DNA of 64,000 nucleotides from Erodium maritimum (GCA_963921825.1 OY997590.1:51849039-51913038), one strand, 5' to 3'; positions 12,310-25,060 are shown, counted from the first letter of the stretch. The notes: generated by a model from the letters alone, not told the origin. A program made the numbers and translations.

Positions 12310-12363
12310 AAATATATGTCTCAATTTGGAAGCTCACATGTTGGATTATACAACAACCCAACA
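12310..12363 (-). repeat. start of copia 3' LTR (minus)
   Basis: On the minus strand TGTTGGGTTGTTG starts directly after a polypurine tract (aagtgggagat, 12364-12374). The LTR is interrupted after about 54 bp by gypsy LTR B. It is a different copia family from the elements at 23 and 39 kb. Confidence 0.65.
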
Positions 12364-13560
12364 ATCTCCCACTTAGGCTATAAATTGATTATGGATGACA
12401 AATATATTTGAGACCTTAAGAACGCATAAAATGGTCAATAATTCTTAAAAAATCTTCCTCAAACAATCCGGTCCATTTCGTGTATCAATATGAGACAAAA
12501 ATGGCATTTGCTTTATTTATCGTAACTAGACCCATCAATGATCACCATACCAAATACATCTAAGGACATAGATCAAGTATAGATGTGTGACTACAAATTA
12601 CATGCAATGTGATCTCATCCATGCCTATTTCCAATTAGTCCTAAATGCTTAAGTGAGAAAAATATTAACTCTTTCAAACCTTCACATTAAACCACAAAGT
12701 TATTTCATAACAAAAACATACCTCGTACTGTACGCGTTTAACGGATAAATACCCCAAAGTTATTTCGTAACGAAAACATATCCTGAACTAACACTTAGTA
12801 ACAACAGCCCTCCTTCCATCCATTTCCATCCATTTTTAGGGTTAGATTTAGGTTTGGAGAGAGATTTAGGGTTGTATTTAGGGTTGAAGTTCGTTTTAGG
12901 ATTGTAACACTACGGATAGTTTTGAAATTTCTGGAAAAAAAATGAATAATAAATGGACGAAAATATGGATGAAATGGGGGATGTTGTTACTAAGTTTTAG
13001 TTCAGGGTATGTTTTTATTACGAAATAACTTTGGGGTATTTAACCGTTAAACGCATATAGTACAGGACATGTCAACGTAATTTACCTTTAAACCACAATT
13101 GAAAGATAAAATATTCAGAGGAAAAATGATGATAACATCATCAACTTTATTCTGCAGAATACTGAATATACGTAATGTCAATCCAAATGAATCAACACAA
13201 TCAACAAACTCCCACTAAAACTGCATATCATCAACTAAGACAACACTCATATGAGCAGTATGCTCATGAAACACTTTGGGTGTCAAGCCCTTAGTTACTG
13301 GGTCTGCTAGCATATAGTTTGTTCTCATGTGCTCAATAGACACTATTTTGCTATGAACTATTTCTTTAATAACAAGAAACTTGATGTCTATGTGTTTATA
13401 CTTTGCCGAGCTTCTGTTGTTATTCGAATACAAGACTGTATAAATATTGTCACAACAAACTTTAGAGGTCTCTTGATTCTGTCCACAACTCGCAACCCAA
13501 TGACAAAATTTCACAGCCACATAGCTTGATTGGTTGCCTCTTTTTTAGCATTGTGTATCA
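12364..13560 (-). pseudogene. 3' end of a Ty1/copia polyprotein (RNase H end)
   Basis: On the minus strand a frame (13520-13215) reads KYKHIDIKFLVIKE, then SIEHMRTNYMLADPVTKGL and PKVFHEHTAHM. This is the typical C-terminal RNase H tail of copia polyproteins, ending about 850 bp before the polypurine tract and LTR start. Upstream, QAMWL-like coding is cut off near 13560. The 12698-13087 stretch is a separate inserted element. The rest of the polyprotein is absent. Confidence 0.75.
12698..13087. mobile_element. Mutator-like MITE, about 390 bp
   Basis: Inverted repeats of about 90 bp (12728-12814 and 12979-13066) share words such as gcgtttaacgg, taaataccccaaagttattt and cttagtaacaaca in opposite orientation. 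The direct repeat ttaaaccacaa flanks it (12687-12697 and 13088-13098), in the size range of Mutator target duplications. The right tip ends CGTAATTTACC. The left tip is replaced by an extra copy of the inner inverted-repeat sequence. It has no coding potential. Confidence 0.65.
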
Positions 13561-14082
13561 CAGGGTAAAGCATCCTCTTATCCTATGTAGGTTGACTTGG
13601 TTGGATTACATTTATGGATAGGATATATAATCATTGCGAGAAGAAACCTAAGGGCATGCTAGATAGAAGTATGAGAGTTTGAGGATTGGTTTGACAGGAA
13701 CCATAGAATATCATACTTACACACTTATTCCGATGATTGGTTTTTGAGCCATGACGGGAGTCCCCTTTTCATTATCATCATCATCATCACATTCTTTACC
13801 TTATGCATTGATTGACTTTATGTATGAGAACGACACTCATGGTTGTTTTGTCCTATACAAAGTTTTCATTTTTATTTTCATTCTTGTCTTGCTTTATTGT
13901 TCACCTACAACTTATGAATATCTACTTTTCCGAGTTCACTGCTTCAACTGCTGTTATTTTTAGAGAAGTGCATATACTAACGTTTGTACTCTATTCGCCT
14001 TTTTTACCTATTTCATAGATTTAGACATCCATTGGCCTGATTGCTCCCTCGTGTTTGACCGGTTACTTACCGTAACCATTTA
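13561..14082. other. no gene seen
   Basis: AT-rich sequence between the copia fragment and the first LINE. The short open frames (13751-14018) are Phe/Leu/Ser-rich and match nothing I recognise. Confidence 0.4.
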
Positions 14083-16297
14083 TTGCTTGAAAGATTGTGT
14101 ACGGAAGAACATGAAAAAGAGTATGCTAAAACTCCGTGTTCAGCCATTGAGACAGGGACCATTGATCGAGATGTTAATAAAACCACTTTGGTAAACTCCA
14201 ACGAAGGTTGTGGACCTCCGACCCATTGCACTAGGCAAAGTAATTTTTTTTTTGTCCAATGTTCTTACTAATCGCCTCAAACCGATTTTTGACCCGAGTA
14301 AAAGGTACTTTGTGCCAAGAAGAGAAATTCAGGATAATATATTTATATCCTATGAGGTCATTCACTCTCTTCGACGTCAAACTCAACGGACGAACAATTT
14401 TATGGCCCTCAAACTCGACATGAGTAAGGCATATGACCAGGATGAGTGGTCTTTCATATTGACTATGCTGGGGGCGTTTGGATTCGTACCCCCATTGGAG
14501 AACGCTTATTTTGGCCTACATGCAATCGATCCAGTATATTATCAGTTCGGAGGGGAAGCAGACTACTCCTTTTAACAAAAAGAAGACGTATCTAGCAGGG
14601 GATCCACTGTCTCCCTATCGATTCTTTTTTGTATGTAAGGGATCTCTCCTATGCTGGAATACGTAGAACGAGAGGGAAGTCTGCATGGGGGTTTCGGTTG
14701 CTAGAGATCCCCAATCATATATTTTTCACCGATGATTGCTACATATTCTACAGGCGGACCGAAAGGAGGCCAAAGACCTGCAACGTATCCTCGTGACCTT
14801 TAGGGAAATGTCGGGTCAGGTAATTTAAAGGAAAAGTCTTCCATCTTCTTTAATACCAATCCATGCTACTCGGTTGGTATGTTGTGCTACTCTAGGTATT
14901 CAGAAGATCTCACATTGTTCAATGTACTTGGGGTCCGAAACATGTAGGGACACATCCGTGATCGGAGTCTTCGTTTTATTTGTTATTGGATTTTAAGTGA
15001 AATTGGGGCGTGGGATGGACATATGATATCAACGGGTGATAAAGGAGGTGATGATCTGATCGTTTTACAAGCTTTTCCTATATATTGTATGAGCGTATTT
15101 CTTCTCCCTCATGGATCAATGGCAAAGATTGATATTGCTTTACCTAGTTATTAGTAGGTGGGTACTACTCGAGGTACCAAACCGATTATTTGACATGACT
15201 TGGCCAAATTGTGCAGGCCAAAAGAGGAAGGAGGAATGGGCTTCCGAAATATGCATGATATGAATTTGGCACTCCTCGCGAAGATGGGATGGAATTTTCT
15301 TTCAATACCCAACAGTCTTGTAGCATAGGTTTTCAAAGCCAGATACTATCCGAATGGGAATTTCTTGAGTACATCGGGTGGTTTGAACCCCATTCAGTTA
15401 TGGTCAGGGGTTCAAGTGACCCATGCTCTACTCTGGCAAGGTCTCTAGAAGACTATTGAAGATGAGAGCACTACTTTGTTGGAAGGGATCTCGAGCTGTT
15501 AGGGGACATCTCGTCCATACCGGTAGATATTTGCGGAAACCCGGGCATAATACTTTAGGAGCTTTCAATATAAGGATAGGGAAATGGGACACGATAAAAA
15601 ATGGAGAGCTTCTACCCTTAAATTTTATTGAAGAGGTCATAGCAGCCCTCCCTCCCCATCGGGAGCTCGGCCTGATAGATGGTATTGGACCTGCAACAAG
15701 CAAGGGATCTACACTTGTAGGGAGGGATATAGGTAATTAGCGTGAATGCATGGGCGTTGGTTGCCCTCAAGGGGGTCCTTGATTTGGACTTCCCTTTGGG
15801 ACCTCAAAATCCAACCTCAGATCAAAGTATTTATGTAGCGGGCTCTATCAAAGACTTTACAGGTGAGTATCAACCCCTAGACAAAAGTTGTCCCCATTCC
15901 GAAGGAATATTCTATGTGCCAATGTGATTGGGAGTCCACCTCTCACCTTCTGCTTCACTGTTGTTTCACCCAAGAAGTTTGGGCAAAGGCATATTTAGAT
16001 GTTCCCATCCTCCCCGGCAATACTTTTGAGTGTTGGTGGACCCTTATTACGACCCTCTCAGATATGCTAACTAAAGTTTGTTTGGCCATGATGGTGTGAG
16101 AAATATGGAAAACCATAAATGGAATTGTGTGGGAGCAAACCCCATAATCGAACAAGGCTCTCGATGCTACGGTTTAGATCCACCTCATAGCTAGAGGGTT
16201 TCTACAGCAAAACGCCATCACCTTCCATCACAAGAAGCATCTAAGGGATATTGGTTGGTCCTCATCGCTACAGGGTTGGATGACAATACATATGGAT

Positions 16298-16329
<32 letters not shown>

Positions 16330-16625
16330 GGGGTGTTCTTGAATACCATCAGATGAGGTGGAGCATGATTTGTAGGGATGATCAGGGACGCGTTGTAGAC
16401 GACAATATTGGTGTAGTGCCAGCGGTCCACGGTCCTGAGTTTTTTGAGGCCACTACGATACTTCAAGCTCTTAGTTAGATTTTGACTCAAGTGAGGACCT
16501 AGGTGCTCCTACGGAGTGATGCTCAGTTATATGATGGACTAATATTAAGGAATATTCCCCTTTTCTTACATCTGGGATGCATTCTTGAGGAATGTCGATC
16601 CATTATTTAATTACTCGAGGATGTT
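14083..16625 (+). pseudogene. L1-type LINE ORF2 remnant (LINE-A)
   Basis: Non-LTR retrotransposon reverse transcriptase and downstream domains, heavily broken. Visible in order: RT fingers/palm (VDLRPIALGKVIF, NVLTNRLKPIF, then REIQDNIFISYEVIHSL and MALKLDMSKAYD, 14200-14430). Near 15230 comes the post-RT segment GFRNMHDMNLALLAKMGW and FKARYYPN. A zinc-binding RVT-associated segment follows (CDWESTSHLLLHC, then EVWAKAYL, 15915-16000). Last is an RNase H-like segment (RDDQGRVVDDN, EFFEATTILQAL, 16375-16475). The FADD-type catalytic box is not intact, and the parts lie in different frames with stops. The 5' endonuclease is missing. Confidence 0.8.
16298..16328 (+). repeat. poly-G run, 31 bases
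   Basis: An uninterrupted G tract within the LINE-A RNase H region, followed by A and four more G. A run this long is rare in plant DNA and is error-prone in sequencing. The apparent poly-Gly and poly-Pro frames over it are artefacts. Confidence 0.9.
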
Positions 16626-16739
16626 GAACTCAAGTTTGTGATTAGAACAACGAACAGTGTCGCCTACTGGTTAGTAATAGAAGCATGTTCTGGACGACAA
16701 TAACTCTCAGGAACCAATTGTGGAGAAATCTGCAAGTAG

Positions 16740-19700
16740 AAATCACATAATCAAGTCCTTCAGCATTGATTTTGGTGGGTGGTGATTTTAATACAACAGT
16801 AACTTGTGAAGAAAGATCATCATAGTCAGGAAATTCATCTAACATGGTTGCATTCAAGAGATTCATAAACTCTATGGCCCTTATTGATTTACCTCTTGCG
16901 GGTGGTAAATATACATAGTTTAGCCCTAGTTCTCTAGCCTCCAGAATTAATATATTTTAGGTATCATCAGATTTTATGTCCTGCTATACCCAATTATCTC
17001 AGGTTTGTCTCCCAAAATGTATTTCTGATCACAAGCCATTAATATTATATGATCTATTATTGATTGGGGTCCAATGCCATTCAGGTTCCTGAATATCTGG
17101 ATTGAATACTCCAGGTTCTTAGCAGCAATACAAAGATTTTGGTCTTTTTACTCAGTCATAGGTCTGCCCCATTTTGTGTTGTGGCAAAAATTAAAAGTAC
17201 TCAAAGATGATCTTAACAGTGAAATTCAGACGTGTTTGGTTGTATTGACACAAGTATTGCACAACTCGGGATCTCTATTAATTAGCTAAATGAAATTCTC
17301 GATGATAGAAAGTTGACAGATTGGGAGTGATCTAGTGGAGGAGCCTTGAAAGCTGAATTGATTAACAAAACAAAACTACTATCAAAACTTTGGAGTCAAA
17401 ATGAAAGGAAAAAATGGTTTATGGAAGGAGACAAAGGATCAAATTATTTTCATATAGGGGCTAATTACAAAGGTGCAAAGAACAAAATCACACAAGTGCT
17501 AGTTAATGATGAAATACTTACTGAGTCTCAGTAAATCAAAGCAGCAACAACATCTCATTTCAGTAGAAGATTCAACGAATTTCACTCTTCCCCTCTCACT
17601 TTGGATGGACTAAATTTCAAGAGCCTCATTCCATCCCAATCTCTTCATTTGGAAAGACCTTTCAGTCAAGAAGAGGTTCTTCAAGCAATATTGACATGCT
17701 TAGGAGATAAAGCAACATGTCCAGATGGTTTACCTTAAAATTCTTTCAAGTATGTTGGCCTATTCTCAAGTTTAATCTTATGCTATTCTTCACTCAATTT
17801 CATAAATTTGTACACCTTGGTAAAGGTCTAAACTCTTCATTTATGACCTTAATTACCAAATATGAAGCCCCCTTAGCATTTGATGAGTATATACCTATTA
17901 GTCTCATGAGCGGACCATATAAGATATTCTGAAAATTTCTAACAACGAGACTAAAATTGGTTGTGGGGCAGTTTGTTGGTTATGAGCAAACTGGATCCAT
18001 AGCTGGAAGACGGATAATGGATGGGATCTTGGTAGCCTCAGAAGTGGTTTTACATCTTAAAAAAATCAGAAGATAAGGAAGTGATATTCAAGGTAGACTT
18101 TGAAAAGGCCTTTGATAAGGTCAGTTGGAAGTTATTATGAAGGTCCTCATCAAAATGGGTTTGGGTTTGCAATGGAGTATATGGATGAGTTCTTGTTTCA
18201 GAGCTTATGTTTCAGTCCTCATTAATGGTGTTCCTAGTCCATATTTCCAAATATTCAAAGTGTTAAGGAAGTGTTGTGCTCTTTCACCACTCATCTTTGT
18301 AATAGTTGTAGAAGGCTTAAATCATATACTCTATACATGCCTATTAAATGAGCGGTTCCAAGGCATAAGGTTGGGACTTTCTAGGCTTATTATCACATAT
18401 CTCCAATTTGTAGATGATTCAATTTTTTCCTTAAAGCCTGCAAGGTAGGAATCAGTAACATTAAATATGCTCTTGCAATCTTTCATCTAGCACCTACTCT
18501 TGAGGTAAACTATAAAAAAATCAGTCTTGATTCCATTAAATCTATTTGTCAAAGAATCTAACATATATGCTGAGGAATTTGGTTGTCTTACTAGAAACTT
18601 TTCACTTCCATATCTTGGTTTTTCTCTAGGAGCTAGTACTAACAGAATTCAAACTTGGAAATATGTCTTAGATAAATTCAAAAAATCCTTTGGCCTTTGG
18701 CAAGACAAATTACTTTCCTTAGGTGGAAGAATTACCTTGATAAAATCAACATTGGGAGAATTTCCCTTATATTATTTCTCTATTTTAAAAACTCCAAAAG
18801 TTGTGATCAAATCCTGTGAGAGTTGGCAAAAAAGGTTCCTTTGGTATGGTGTTCATAATACTAGAGTTTTTTGCGAAGTAAAATGGGCCATAGTATGCAA
18901 AACAAAATTCCATGGTGGATTGGGAATCATAAATTTACAAGATATGAACATTTCCCTCCTCTCAAATTGGTGGTGGAGATTTGCCTTACATGATGATGCT
19001 ATGTGCAAAAGGGCCATGTGCAAGATTTGGATGGGGTTTCAAGGAATGGGATTTATCAAAATTTACTGAGATTGGCTCTCCTATCTTTATGAATCATATT
19101 TTATCTTTGAACAAGGACGCATATTTAATGATATATTTTGATGTAAAGGCTTAATGTGGACACTTGGAACAAGAAATAGAATTCACTTCTAGATTGATAT
19201 ATGGTGGGGAGAGCTATCTTTCAAAGAATTATTCCAAAGAATTTACCTATTGCCAAGATCAAAAGAAGATGTCATTGCTTCTCTTAACCATTAGGGAGGA
19301 TGGGATCTCAACTTAAGGAGACATCATAGAGGATGGGAATGGCAAGAGTGAGGAATTTTGTGTGCAGTTCTATCTGATATTCAGCTTGCTATGGAGGAGG
19401 ATAAATTAGTGTGGGCATCTGATGCTAATGGATTCTCAGTCAAAAGAATGTATACATTACTTGCACATCAAGGCATACATTATATGTGGTCCCTTGGTGT
19501 ACCTCCAAAAATTATTTCCTTTTGTTGGCTTACTGCTCTTGAGGCTATTCCATCAAGATGTTTCTTGGAGTCACGGGGAATGGAATTTTCCATTTATGAA
19601 ATGTTATGTCCAATTTGTTCTTGGGATTTTGAGTATGCAACTCACCCCTTGTTACACTGTCAGCCAGCTTGGGAAGTTTGGAGCCTTATAATCTTTTGGT

Positions 19701-19863
19701 GGCGGTATATTGGGTTATCTCTGGAAATGTTAAACAACTATTTATTGCTTGGTATCATATGGTTGATCATAAGCACACCAAAATCCGGGGAAATGATTGA
19801 AATTATATTGCTGGCAAATCTAGCTAGCTAGGAATGAAGCCATCTTTCAAGGCGAAAGGGTGG
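16740..19863 (+). pseudogene. L1-type LINE ORF2 remnant (LINE-B)
   Basis: A second, different LINE. In order: C-terminal part of the AP endonuclease (GGDFNTTV, FINSMALIDLPLAGGKYT, CISDHKPL, about 16775-17045); linker (KWFMEGDKGSNYFH, about 17415); RT (PISLM near 17900, EQTGSIAGRRIMDGIL, about 17990-18030; ALSPLIFV, about 18280; catalytic-type box QFVDDSIF, about 18404-18425); thumb and post-RT (LPYLGFSLG, LSLGGRITLIKS, 18600-18750; LGIINLQDMNISLL, about 18920); and a zinc-binding end (PPKIISFCWL to HPLLHCQPAWEVW, 19500-19685). Several frameshifts and stops make it inactive. Solo LTR C interrupts its 3' part at 19864. Confidence 0.85.
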
Positions 19864-22791
19864 TGTCACGCCCCAATTTCAGTAAACCGAACTCGGGACG
19901 CGAACATTTAAAAACATAAAAACACTTGAAACCTGTTTTGAATAAATACTTTGAATTACCCTTTAGTTATCAAAATAATAATATTTACAATACAAAAACG
20001 TCCCAACAAGTGGACAAGGTACAATATCTGTCACTAGACTAAACAAAATAAAGACCAGACTCCGCTCCTAGCTCCACAAGCTTCAAGAGCTCACCTAGTC
20101 CGTCCTATGATCAGTACCTGTAGGAAAAGCAGCTAGGGGTGAGCGTTCTCTCACCAGCACGGATAACAGACTGACTATGGCATAATTAGTAGATAAAGCC
20201 AGACACACCAAAACCAAACCCAACACCGGGACTACAGTCCCCAACTCAAGTACTCAACTGACCCACAACCCGTTACTTTCCTCAACAGACTCAACACGTG
20301 ATAAAGTAATGTAGACCCGACACAACTATCGACGACCTCCTCCAAGGACACGACAGAAAGACTACACAACGCCAAACAAGATCACAAAGGATCGCACACC
20401 AGCAGCTCGGTAACCAATCTCAAATCAGGTCAAGGATCGACCTATCGCAATTCCTCGACACGAAGTCGGATCAGGCTGTCGACCTATCGCAATTCATTGA
20501 CACCAAGTCGGATCAGGATGTCGACCTATCGCATTTCATCGACACTAAGTCGGATCAGGCTGTCGACCTATCGCAATTCATCGACACTAAGTCGGATCAG
20601 GCTGTCGACCTATCGCAATTCATCGACACTAAGTCGGATCAGGCTGTCGACCTTTCGAACTCACAACTTCAGGTAACCACAATCACAATCACAGGCAAGT
20701 TCAACACACAGGCACTCAAGGCCACTCAAGACACCTCAACAGTCAAGACTCGGGTTCAACAACCCCACGGGCACTCACGACCACTCAAGACACACCAACG
20801 GTCAAGACTCGGGTTCAACAACCCCACGGCACTCACGGCCACCCCAAAACACCGACAGTAAAACACGGGCACTCACGGCCACCCAAGACACCAATTTAAA
20901 TAACACAGGCTCTCATGGCCACCCAAGACACCAACAATCAAACACGGGCTCTCATGGCCACCCAAGACACCAGTTTAAATAACACGGGCTCTCATGGCCA
21001 CCCAAGACACCAACAATCAAATACGGGCTCTCATGGCCACCCAAGACATAAATTAATCAGTCAACCTCTGGGCATGGTCATATGCCTCCAGTAAGTCTAA
21101 TATCGCTAAGTTCTCTGTTCCCACGACACTACTAAGTGTCACATGCTTTTCTCATAAACGCTACAATCTCGTATCATGCTTTTCTAATATTTAAATAAAC
21201 CTACTCAACCCACGACACCCCGGTGCCACATGCAATTCTACTGTTAACTTCCCCTAATCAGGGCCGAGATCCGGCTACTTTTCCCTACCTCGTATACAAC
21301 TCCAAAAGCGCTCCACTAAAACTCGATGTGATCCCAGTCACTCGCCGAGCTTCCCTTTGCCTCGGTCTGCAACATGATCTAAAAGAACACAAATTTAAGC
21401 CACTTTTAAACTAGTACGAATAAACCGAAAATCAATAAACTTAACGCCCAAACGTAACCCCGACAATGTCGATCACTCCCAAACTTCCCAATTACTCGAC
21501 ATTGTCGATAGAGGACCCTTAAAGGCCCGATTCGCCCGACATGGCAAATCTGCCCGGGTTTTGTAAATTGCCTTCCGGAGCTCCAAAAGTCCCTGTTTTC
21601 GTCTCTACGGTCTTAGAATAGTTCAAGGAACCCAATGCACTTGACGGGATCGAATTCCGACTTCCGAGTCAATTAATTAACGTTTAAAGTTTCTAAAACC
21701 CGTTAATTACAACTTTTCCAATTTAATTCCAAACTTCGATTCGGTTAAGGATAAATGGTCCGGGAACGTTTTAAACCTCCCGGACACTAAACCCGATCAC
21801 CCGAGCACGTGGGCCCCACCCGGCCCACTTGGACGTGAGCCCTAGAGTTCAGGGGGGGGGCTCGGCCACCATGGTGGTGGCTGGTCCCAGCTCCGGCCAG
21901 CCACCCCATGGCCGGCCGGCCACCACCCACGGTGGCCGGAGCTCCTCCCGAGCCTCCGGTCACCGGAAAACGCCATCCTTCCCCTCCAAACACCTCCAAA
22001 ACGTCTCCAACAATTCCCCCAACCTCGCTATAACCCTAACTCATCATTTTTAACCAAACCCTAACGTGTGAAAATTATCAAAACGACGATCGGTTTAGTA
22101 CAAACCGTAGAGGAAGACGAGGGGAAGAAGATTGCTCCTTCCCTTGAGACGATCCAATGGTTGAATAAACTCCAAAACCCTAGCTCTTATCCTTCTCTCT
22201 TCTTCTCCTTCTCCTTCTCTCTTTAACTCTCTTCTTCTCTTTCTATTTCAAACAACTAACTAATTTTATCTCTTTTTTTCTCTTTTTAATACATGTGGCC
22301 GGCCAACCCTCTCTTCCCTCTTAGTTTCCCCCCAAAACTAACACCACCACATAATGGACAAGTGTCAAGGTGGGTCCCACACCTTTTGGAAAATATCTAC
22401 TTGATATTTTCCAATCAGATTTGCGAAAATCAGACGTTTCGGGCCCCGTACGGGCACTTTTTCCGAGAAATTACGAAACTTGGCGGGCCACAAGGAAACG
22501 GCTCAACTAAGACCGCTGCGACGACGGATAAGCTTTTTGGATCCAAAACGGCCCTCGAATGGACCAAAACGTCGCTCGGTTGACTTTTCCAGCGAAAAGT
22601 CAACATTTCCCAAATTGATCAGAAAGTTGCCCTGAGTCCCCTGGAACTCATTTTGGTCGATAACGGGGTCATCTTAAGTCCGGTGTGACCCTCGGGGTCA
22701 ATTTAGGTTAAATTAAGTGTCTGTCTTAAAAATTTTAAATTTTCCTGTTTTTCGCAGGTTTGACTGGCGTTGACCTGAAGTGGTTATTATA
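19864..22791 (-). mobile_element. Ty3/gypsy-type solo LTR C
   Basis: 2928 bp on the minus strand, from TGTCACGCCCC to GTGGTTATTATA (last base pair changed), flanked by GGTGG at 19859-19863 and 22792-22796. Same family as A, B, D and E but clearly diverged from A/B. It carries a GC-rich segment (21830-22000) that A, B and D lack. It sits inside LINE-B. Confidence 0.93.
20450..20660. repeat. 42-bp tandem repeat, five copies, in LTR C
   Basis: The unit caattcatcgacactaagtc plus ggatcaggctgtcgacctat plus cg is repeated five times with one to four changes per copy. A related 48-bp unit occurs in LTR D at 35110-35301. Confidence 0.85.
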
Positions 22792-22796
22792 GGTGG

Positions 22797-23371
22797 AGGT
22801 TCTGAAATTTTCCACAAAATTTTAATCCAAAGCTTTTAGCTGGGAATGGGATTATTTTAATGATAAGTATTATTTCTCCTATGAAGTCTGGTGTTCTACT
22901 CCTTGGTCTTATTCAAAATCAAAGAAAAGGTCATCAAGATTAGGATATGTGCCTCGGCTGCTAGCATTGAGATTGCCAGTCTTCTAATCTGCATGAAAAT
23001 ACAGGTCTGGGATGGGATTTTGGGTGGGGTTTGGGTTGCGCTGGGGAGCTCTGTGAGTTTGTGTGAGGTTTAATTTTCAGTGTTGTGTCTTCAGGGTGTC
23101 GGTCTCCTATTTGCAAGGTTCTTGGTTTGCTTTGTGTTGTGTATGGGTAATCTCCTCTTAATCTCTTTAGGATCCTTGTTGTTGAGTGTGGGTAATTCTC
23201 TCCTAGGTCTGATAGGGACAAGTTTTGGTCTTCTGGTGTCCTTCCTTCTTTGAACTTGCAAATACTCAGTCGTCATCATCATTATCTATGAAAGTATCTT
23301 TAAGAGGAATGTCTCCAATCATTTTAATTAGGAAGAATTGCTCTTTAGCCTTCAAATTCGCAATCATCATC
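22797..23371 (+). other. LINE-B 3' continuation and unassigned sequence
   Basis: After the solo LTR the LINE-B reading resumes weakly (about 22797-22900), followed by a TTG/GTT-rich stretch resembling a LINE 3' untranslated region. No poly(A) tail is visible. At 23274-23335 a segment starting catcatcattatc resembles the sequence right of the copia element at 32314-32375, so the insertion target itself held a diverged short repeat. Confidence 0.4.
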
Positions 23372-25047
23372 TGTTAGTCTTAGTGCCCGTAGTTCAATCA
23401 TAAATGTCCAAATGTATATATCATCATTAGCAATAAGATTAAAGCGGCTTTCTATTACTTATGTGTTGGAGTAATATATCGATGTGATTTCTGATCTATG
23501 CCCACCATGCGAATAGAACCATAGATCGAGATGGATCACACTCGATGGGTCCCTAGTCAATAAAGCTTCACTAGAAGCGACTAGTATGAAAGATGGCTCT
23601 TCATGGCTTACGTTCTGTTAGTCATTGGAATGGGATTCCGGAGTCTGATCATAGATATCATGTGGGACATGATATTGGACGACCCGCCCTGAATATGTGC
23701 CATAGATTGAGTCATTAACATATTCAGTGTCGTAGCTTGTCATGTATCCTTAGACCAAGGAGTCTTTGTGATCACTATGCAGTCAACAACTAAGTTTGAC
23801 CTGAGCCTAACGTTGTCCGTAACAGGGCTTCCATAACGGCCAGGATTGGCTTGGGGACGGGTTGCATGAGTGACACGAAAGACGGCTAAGGGATTTATCC
23901 CTCATACTGAGGTATGGGAAAGATATCGGTTCTCGGCCGCTTGATCGAGAGTGACTGAAAGAATAGCATGGCCATGCACATGATACTAGGTATCATATAT
24001 TCAGTCATCTCACATATCAAGGAACAGTGATTGAGAATAATAAGGATGACGGCTCTATGCCTTATCTCAATCAGGATATCGGAGATAAAAGGATAATGAC
24101 AGGGAGGACGGAAAGGTTAGAATCGATTGGTTCGATTCGCTATGTAGTGTCAGGCAATACTAAAGTCTCGTTAGTTGCCACTTATATAGGATCAAGTAAA
24201 ATGGGATTTTACGTTGATCTATCGACATGCATAGACCTAAGGGTCACACCGAAGGATGAAACTCATTGACACATTTATGGAGAATGGCCAAAAGAGAGTT
24301 GTCTCGGGACATGACCAAAACTGGGTTTTGGGTCATGTGCCCGTAAGTGAATAGGACATTACGGATCAAGACAAGGCTTGGAGTCTTGGGATTGATCGCG
24401 TCGGATAATGTTGGACATTTCCGGTATGGAAGGCTTGGAGGCGATGAGCACGTCACGGGACCTCGTTGGGAATGGCCATGGGCCATGTTCCAAGAGGCCC
24501 ATGAAAGGCCCATGCAACCAAGGCCCATGGAACTAATTAATCAAGTCTTGATTAATTAGTACTAAGTAAGCAAGACAAGGATTAAGGTGTTGGTGATTCA
24601 CCACCTAACCCATCTTGTCTTGCCATACTTAGCACCATGCTTGTCTTACTTCACACCATGCTTCACACCTTACTTGTCCTTGATGGTTGTTGATGGTTTA
24701 AGTCATCTTTTTCCTACAACAAATCACAAGACAAGAATAGAAACACAACTTCTCTCCCTCTCACACCACAATTTCGAGTTTGGCACTTTTCCCCCCTCTT
24801 GTTGTGTTCTTGAGTCATCTAAAGAAGAACTACGTGGCTTTGATTCCATTTGGATACGTAGGCGTCTTGGAGACTCAAGCCGATCATCGTTTCTTTGGTG
24901 TTCTCTTCCTTTTCTTGAACTAGTTGGTAAGGAAACATCCATATTGTTTATTCTCTTGTGTATCTAATATTTGGTAGTGTTCTATGACATGGTCTCGAGT
25001 TATTTCCGCTGCAAGTATGTGTTCATACCCTCCATCGAGACCCAACA
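23372..25047 (+). repeat. 5' LTR of the intact copia element
   Basis: Starts TGTTAGTCTTAGTGCCCG and ends GAGACCCAACA. The short frames inside are repeated in every LTR of the family and are not genes. Confidence 0.95.
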
Positions 25048-25048
25048 G

Positions 25049-25060
25049 TGGTATCAGAGC
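25049..25060 (+). promoter_or_regulatory. primer-binding site (initiator Met tRNA type)
   Basis: TGGTATCAGAGC lies one base after the 5' LTR. This is the standard plant sequence complementary to the 3' end of initiator methionine tRNA. Confidence 0.93.

Noticed and set aside
12830-12905. Repeated tttagggtt words resembling plant telomere repeats
   Set aside because: Only a few degenerate copies inside a MITE. No tandem TTTAGGG array.
16218-16490. Poly-Pro/poly-Gly frames
   Set aside because: Artefact of the 31-base G run. The real content is the LINE RNase H remnant.
23091-23282. Minus frames with repeated IDNDDD-like peptide also near 32312
   Set aside because: The readings are short, interrupted by stops and arise from a catcatcat-rich diverged repeat. 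Not enough for a gene call.
24027-24967. Open frames repeated at 24027-24967, 31291-32231, 9478-9968 and (inverse) 39688-40276 and 46461-47049
   Set aside because: They lie entirely in copia LTRs, recur because the LTR recurs, overlap on both strands and have no known domain.
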